From Amycolatopsis decaplanina DSM 44594 (GTDB lineage Bacteria; Actinomycetota; Actinomycetes; Mycobacteriales; Pseudonocardiaceae), in contig NZ_AOHO01000058.1 of NCBI RefSeq assembly GCF_000342005.1, positions 124,001 to 188,000 on the forward strand: a stretch of 64,000 bases of DNA, written 5' to 3'. The translations under genes were made by a program, and so were the position numbers. Below, piece by piece: positions 60,079 to 64,000 of this stretch. The notes under the pieces are model-generated. The model worked only from the letters and a program-made list of their open reading frames with translations, made no database searches and was not told the DNA's origin. Every line of letters starts with the position of its first letter. The first letter of the stretch is position 1.

Positions 60079-61362
60079 TCAGCGAGGGACCCGCTCGGCC
60101 GGCCACCGCACTTCGGCCACATCACCCGGTCGGGGCACCTTCAGAAAGAGGCTGAACACCGCCGGTTGTTTGCTCGACAGCTCCAGCCGGCCACCGTCGG
60201 CCTCGATGAGCGCGCGGGCGAGCGCCAGCCCGACGCCGGTCGACCCGCCGCCGGAGAATCCGCGTTCGAAGATGTGCGGCGCCAGTTCGTCCGGCACGCC
60301 CGATCCGGTGTCGGCGACCTCGATGACGACGGTGCCTTCCGTGTCGCCGCGCCGGGCGGCGAGCGTGACCGTTCCCGCGCCGTGGCGGAGCGCGTTGTCG
60401 AGCAGGACGCCGACGACCTCGCGCAAGCGGCCGGGCGTCGCCCTCGCCCTCAGCCCATCGGTGACGCGGATCCGCAGATGCCTTCCTTCGGCACGAAGCA
60501 GCTGTCGCCACTCTTCGGACACCTCGGGGAGCACTTCCGGCAGATTCACCGGTTCCGCGCTGACCTCGCGCGCCGCCCGCGCGGCGGCCAGCAACTCGTC
60601 GAGGGCCTCGGCGAGCCGGTCCGCCTGTTCCTGCGCGGCCTTCGCCTCGTCGACGACATCCTGGTCGGAGTGGACGGTGAGCGGTTCGAGCCGCAGCTGC
60701 AACGCGGTCAACCGGCTCCGCAGCTGGTGGGAGACGTCGCCGACGAGCTGGCGTTCTCGCTGGACGAGCTGCGCGAGCGCCGAACCGGACGCGTCGAGTG
60801 CTTCGGCGACCATGTCGAGTTCGCCGACGCCGTAGCGCTTGGGATCCGGCCGGAAGTCACCGCCACCGAGTTTGACCGCGCGATCCGCGACGTGTCTCAG
60901 CGGTTTCGCGAGCCTTCGCGCGGTCACCGTCGCGACCACCGTGCCGGTGCCCACCGACAGCACGACCAGCAGCACCACCAGCAGCGTCACCTGGGTCTGG
61001 CGGGTGCGCATCGGCCCGGCGGGCACGGCCAGCTCGACTTCGCCGTGCAACGCGATCGGCGCCCGCTCGGACACCACGTCGGTACCCGGGTCGGAGCCGT
61101 AGCGCTTCTCGATCTGCCCCTGCGCGCGGACGGTCAGCAAACCGCCCTGCGGGACGCCCACCCGGACCAGGTCGAGATTGATCGGCTGGCCGACGGCGAT
61201 CTCGTTGTCCAGCGTCGCCGCGATCCCGCGGGCCGAGGATGCCAGGTTCTCGCGGTTGAGGTTCTCGACCAGCTGCCACGCGGTGATCCCCAGCGGGATG
61301 CCCAGCACCGCCGCGGTGACCGCGACGGCGAGCAGGATCGCCAGGAGGATGCGTCGTCGCAT
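60079..61362 (-). CDS. Sensor histidine kinase
   Basis: 427 residues: membrane helix 1 (LLAILLAVAVTAAVLGIPLG, about 6-27), a 90-residue extracytoplasmic sensor region, membrane helix 2 (VTLLVVLLVVLSVGTGTVVA), HAMP (TARRLAKPLRHVADRAVKLG), HisKA with phospho-acceptor His212 in VGDVSHQLRSRLTALQLRLE, and HATPase_c (VLLDNALRHGAGTV N box, VADTGSGVPDE G1, GVGLALARALIEADGG G2). Paired with the upstream response regulator; 1 base separates the two genes (TAGCATG). Signal unknown. Confidence 0.95.
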   Translation of the reverse strand: MRRRILLAILLAVAVTAAVLGIPLGITAWQLVENLNRENLASSARGIAATLDNEIAVGQPINLDLVRVGVPQGGLLTVRAQGQIEKRYGSDPGTDVVSERAPIALHGEVELAVPAGPMRTRQTQVTLLVVLLVVLSVGTGTVVATVTARRLAKPLRHVADRAVKLGGGDFRPDPKRYGVGELDMVAEALDASGSALAQLVQRERQLVGDVSHQLRSRLTALQLRLEPLTVHSDQDVVDEAKAAQEQADRLAEALDELLAAARAAREVSAEPVNLPEVLPEVSEEWRQLLRAEGRHLRIRVTDGLRARATPGRLREVVGVLLDNALRHGAGTVTLAARRGDTEGTVVIEVADTGSGVPDELAPHIFERGFSGGGSTGVGLALARALIEADGGRLELSSKQPAVFSLFLKVPRPGDVAEVRWPAERVPR

Positions 61363-61363
61363 G

Positions 61364-62074
61364 CTATTCCGCGTTGAAGCGGAAGCCGACGCCGCGGACC
61401 GTGGCGATCCGCCGTTCGCCGTCGCCGTTCCCGCCGGGTTTGCCCGCCCGGCCCGCGGCTTCGTCGGCCGCGATGGCGAGCTTCCGTCTGAGCCACGACA
61501 TGTGCATGTCGAGGGTCTTCGAGGTCTTCGATTCGAGGTCGTTCCACACCTCGGCGAGGATCTCGTCACGGCTGACCACCTGGCCCGCGCGGCTCATCAG
61601 CACCCGGAGCAGCTCGAACTCCTTGTTCGCCAGCTGCACCTCGTGCAGGTCCACGGTGACCATCCGGGCACCGAGGTCCATCCGCACTCCCCCGGCTTCG
61701 AGCACGTCGGGTGCCCGTCGGCGGAGCAGCGCCCGGATGCGGGCCAGCAGTTCGGCCAGCCGGAACGGCTTGGCGACGTAGTCGTCGGCGCCGGCGTCGA
61801 GCCCGACCACGAAATCGACCTCGTCCGTGCGCGCGGTGAGCATCAGCACGGGCACCTCGGTGCCGCTGGCGCGCAGGCGGCGGCACACTTCGAGCCCGTC
61901 CATGCCGGGCAGGCCGAGATCGAGGACCAGCAGATCCACCCGGTCGCCTTCGGTCGCGTCCAGAGCGGCGGGCCCGTCGCCGACGACACGCACGTCGTAC
62001 CCCTCCCGCTGGAGTGCGCGGGAAAGCGGATCGGCGATGGCCGGGTCGTCCTCGGCGAGTAGCACCATGCTCAC
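61364..62074 (-). CDS. OmpR/PhoB-family response regulator
   Basis: 236 residues: receiver (Asp9-Asp10, phospho-acceptor Asp52 in LLVLDLGLPGMDG, Lys102 in DDYVAKPFRLAELL) and winged-helix DNA-binding domain (ANKEFELLRVLMSRAGQVVS, SKTLDMHMSWLRRKL, IATVRGVGFRF) with a glycine/charged insertion before the last strand (AADEAAGRAGKPGGNGDGER). GTG 62074 is chosen because TAGAGT (62087-62082 on this strand) ends 7 bases upstream, giving a leaderless transcript. Operon with the histidine kinase; divergent from hisN. Confidence 0.94.
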   Translation of the reverse strand: MSMVLLAEDDPAIADPLSRALQREGYDVRVVGDGPAALDATEGDRVDLLVLDLGLPGMDGLEVCRRLRASGTEVPVLMLTARTDEVDFVVGLDAGADDYVAKPFRLAELLARIRALLRRRAPDVLEAGGVRMDLGARMVTVDLHEVQLANKEFELLRVLMSRAGQVVSRDEILAEVWNDLESKTSKTLDMHMSWLRRKLAIAADEAAGRAGKPGGNGDGERRIATVRGVGFRFNAE

Positions 62075-62110
62075 CTGGTCAACTCTACGACTGCCGGGCG
62101 TGAAACCATC

Positions 62111-62896
62111 GTGACCGTGCCTGGCTACGAGAATGATCTGGAACTCGCCACCCGGCTGGCCGACGCCGCCGACGCCATCACCACCGCCCGGTTCCGCGCG
62201 CTCGACCTGGCCGTGGAACGCAAACCCGACCGGACACCGGTCACCGACGCGGACACCGCCGTCGAGGACGCCATCCGCGCGATCCTCGCCACGGACCGCC
62301 CGGAAGACGCGGTGCTCGGCGAGGAGCGCGGCGGCACCGCCGCGACCGGCCGCGCCTGGGTGCTCGACCCGATCGACGGGACCAAGAACTTCCTGCGCGG
62401 CGTCCCTGTCTGGGCGACACTGATCGCGCTGGTCGAAGACGGCACGCCCGTGGTCGGCATGATCAGCGCGCCGCTGCTCGGCCGCCGCTGGTGGGCGGCC
62501 ACCGGTGACGGTGCCTGGATGAGCGACTCCGCCGGAGAACGCCGTATCTCGGTGTCGAAGGTGGCCTCGCTCGAAGACGCGTATCTGTCCACAACGGACC
62601 TGAACTCGTGGGTGGAGTACCACTCACGCGAGAAGTACCTCGACCTCGTCAACGCGTGCTGGGAAAGCCGCGCTTTCGGCGATTTCTGGCACCACTGCCT
62701 GGTCGCCGAGGGCGCGCTCGACGTCACCGCGGAATGCATCGTGAACCCGTGGGACGTCGCCGCGGCCCAGGTGCTGATCACCGAAGCCGGTGGCCGGTTC
62801 AGCGACCTCGACGGCGAAGCGCGCTACGACAACGGCTCGGCGCTTTCGACGAACGGCCTGCTCCACGACGAGGCCTTGGCGATCCTGAAGCGCTGA
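62111..62896 (+). CDS. hisN: Histidinol-phosphatase (inositol monophosphatase family)
   Basis: 261 residues; Mg-dependent phosphatase of histidine synthesis in Actinobacteria. IMPase motifs: VTDADTAVEDAIRAIL, GEERG, WVLDPIDGTKNFLRGVPVWA (metal-binding D-P-I-D-G-T) and CIVNPWDVAAAQVLITEAGG (W-D). GTG 62111 is used; GTG 62117 two codons later is possible. Only 36 bases separate it from the divergent response regulator start. The family could also act on other sugar phosphates, but the WATLIALV context and length fit HisN. Confidence 0.9.
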   Translation: MTVPGYENDLELATRLADAADAITTARFRALDLAVERKPDRTPVTDADTAVEDAIRAILATDRPEDAVLGEERGGTAATGRAWVLDPIDGTKNFLRGVPVWATLIALVEDGTPVVGMISAPLLGRRWWAATGDGAWMSDSAGERRISVSKVASLEDAYLSTTDLNSWVEYHSREKYLDLVNACWESRAFGDFWHHCLVAEGALDVTAECIVNPWDVAAAQVLITEAGGRFSDLDGEARYDNGSALSTNGLLHDEALAILKR

Positions 62897-62897
62897 G

Positions 62898-63173
62898 TCA
62901 CTGCGCGCCGGGCAGCAGGCCGACGGCGCCGCGCGCGACCTGCGACCAGGCGAGACGTCCGAAGAGGTAGTGGCAGGCGACCTGTTCGCTGGTGAACCGC
63001 GCCCAGTCGTACCGGTTGCCCTGCTCCCGCCAGAAGACCTCCCAGGCGGGCTCGGCTCCCTCTTCCTCCGTGCGCATGAGGCACCAGGCGTTGTCCACCT
63101 CCGCGCCGACCGAGACCACTTCGGGCGGCACGCCCAGCGCTGCCAGCCACCGCAAGATCGTCCCCGTGTTCAC
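62898..63173 (-). CDS. Probable immunity protein for adjacent TNT-domain toxin
   Basis: 91 residues, acidic, W-rich and soluble: MNTGTILRWLAALGVPPEVV, EVDNAWCLMRTEEEGAEPAW, EVFWREQGNRYDWARFTSEQ. No family recognised. Its GTG overlaps the toxin stop codon (GTGA, 63170-63173), the arrangement expected for a toxin-immunity pair, which is the sole basis for the call. It converges on hisN with one base between stop codons. Confidence 0.6.
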   Translation of the reverse strand: MNTGTILRWLAALGVPPEVVSVGAEVDNAWCLMRTEEEGAEPAWEVFWREQGNRYDWARFTSEQVACHYLFGRLAWSQVARGAVGLLPGAQ

Positions 63174-63970
63174 CGAACCTCCCCCGTGACGTCCGCCAGG
63201 AAGCCCAGCGTGACGAGTTCATCGGCGCCCAGCACCGTGCGAAAGCGCACTCCGCCGCCCGGCTGCCCGAACCATCCGGCGGTCACCGAGCGCCAGACCG
63301 GCAACGGCCGGACGACGCGGTAACGCCGGTAGGCACCGGCCTGGTCCGGCGGCAACGAGCGCATGGGGAACAGGGTCGCGTCCTCGGCGAACACCCGGCC
63401 GTGCTGATCCCCGAAGCGGTCGAGATGAGTACCTGCCTCGAGCATCGTCGGCGTCGCCGGGTCGGCACCGTCCGGCCACAGATAGTCCGTTCCGGTCACG
63501 AAGCGCTCTCTCCAGTCCTCTTCGGACATTTCGCCCCACGGATGGTGTCCTCTGGTCAACGCCTGCGGCGGAACGGCGGCCGGAGTCGTCGGCGAGCGCC
63601 GGAAACCGCTGCTGACATGGGACAACGCGTCCAGGTCGTCGAGCACGTCCGCCTCGGGGTGGTCCTGCGGGCCGGAACCGCCGTCGGGCAGCGGCAGCTG
63701 ACGCGCGGGTTTGCCCATCACGACCGGGAGGTGCCCGATCGGGAACATGTGCACGAGGAACAGCGCGATCACGCTCTCGCGTTCCGTCCGCAACGCCCCC
63801 ATGGGTGGCGGGGCGGCGGGCCTCGGCGGGAAAGGCACCCGCAAGGGCGCCACCGAGGACGGCCACGGCGAAGGCGCGTACGGAGCGCGCACCCCGTGTG
63901 GTGGTGTCGGAGCGTCGTACTCGGCAGGCAGCCGGATCGGGCCCGTTCCGGCCTCGCTCGGATCGGTCAC
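63170..63970 (-). CDS. TNT-domain (NAD+ glycohydrolase-like) toxin
   Basis: 266 residues from GTG 63970, with GGGGGAGG 4 bases upstream; the frame remains open to the window edge, so a longer form cannot be excluded. Residues 155-245 match the TNT domain of M. tuberculosis CpnT: LWPDGADPATPTMLEAGTHL, DRFGDQHGRVF, LFPMRSLPPDQAGAYRRYRV and the WFGQPGGG motif whose Gln236 corresponds to the essential Gln of TNT. The N-terminal 150 residues are proline-rich and of unknown role, with no signal peptide or WXG motif. It would hydrolyse NAD+ in a target cell; the delivery route is not evident. Overlaps the probable immunity gene by 4 bases. Confidence 0.82.
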   Translation of the reverse strand: MTDPSEAGTGPIRLPAEYDAPTPPHGVRAPYAPSPWPSSVAPLRVPFPPRPAAPPPMGALRTERESVIALFLVHMFPIGHLPVVMGKPARQLPLPDGGSGPQDHPEADVLDDLDALSHVSSGFRRSPTTPAAVPPQALTRGHHPWGEMSEEDWRERFVTGTDYLWPDGADPATPTMLEAGTHLDRFGDQHGRVFAEDATLFPMRSLPPDQAGAYRRYRVVRPLPVWRSVTAGWFGQPGGGVRFRTVLGADELVTLGFLADVTGEVR

Positions 63971-64000
63971 CGCACCTCCCCCAAGGAATCGGTTCCCACC

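Noticed and set aside
60166..61377. Plus-strand open frame of 403 codons opposite the histidine kinase
   Set aside because: The kinase H, N and G boxes and membrane helices on the minus strand are clear; the opposite frame is R/D/G-rich noise.

Overview
The window is about 70% GC with strong G/C bias at third codon positions. It carries leaderless GTG/ATG starts, a coenzyme F420 operon, dTDP-rhamnose and arabinogalactan-linker genes, and LytR-CpsA-Psr ligases. The gene order fbiA-fbiB ... wbbL ... rmlD-rmlB ... LCP ... TIGR03089 ... fadE25 ... purE-purK ... GtrA follows the Rv3261-Rv3277 neighbourhood of Mycobacterium. The accessory genes (secreted proteases, DUF3558 lipoprotein, many GT genes) fit Pseudonocardiaceae, most likely Amycolatopsis; the genus is an inference.

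Layout. 1-9 kb: an extracellular degradation block (M4 metalloprotease, M28 aminopeptidase, GH18 chitinase) flanked by two HTH-TPR regulators, the second coupled to an APH-type kinase. 9-16 kb: lysine/DAP synthesis (dapE, dapD, dapC, the last coupled to ferredoxin fdxA), a CHAD protein, and a FAD monooxygenase divergent from its TetR-type regulator with two visible operators. 16.5-20.2 kb: a tightly overlapping operon GNAT-fbiA-fbiB-NUDIX. 20.2-24.8 kb: small membrane and proline-rich proteins, a GntR regulator, a HhH-GPD glycosylase, a nucleotidyltransferase and a serine hydrolase. 24.8-38.5 kb: cell-envelope glycan synthesis (wbbL, five further glycosyltransferases including a GT2-GT4 fusion, rmlD-rmlB, two LCP ligases, a TIGR03089 protein). 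38.5-43.1 kb: DoxX, two small unknowns, fadE25 and a divergent AMP-forming ligase.

43.1-45.5 kb is a compositional island (about 48-55% GC in hand-counted lines) with five genes overlapping by 4-17 bases: two YbaB/EbfC-like proteins, an EspC-like protein with a YxxxD signal, a WSG-containing WXG100-like protein with a long hydrophobic tail, and a DUF3558 lipoprotein. It looks like an orphan type VII secretion substrate cassette. 45.7-57.3 kb: purE-purK, paired GT87-like membrane mannosyltransferases, a degenerate GGDEF protein, an ECF sigma factor fused to its own zinc-finger anti-sigma, membrane and extracellular domains, two GtrA flippase-like proteins, and an MFS/NmrA pair. 57.6-64 kb: two LuxR-type regulators with a DUF4255-like protein, a two-component system divergent from hisN, and, at the right edge, a TNT-domain (NAD-glycohydrolase-like) toxin overlapping a probable immunity gene.

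Scattered between genes are many long, near-perfect inverted repeats in a few sequence families. One family has four copies with 22-26 bp perfect arms. Another begins at the stop codon of the preceding gene. They are the most prominent non-coding structure in the window. No tRNA, rRNA, CRISPR array, insertion sequence or origin was recognised.
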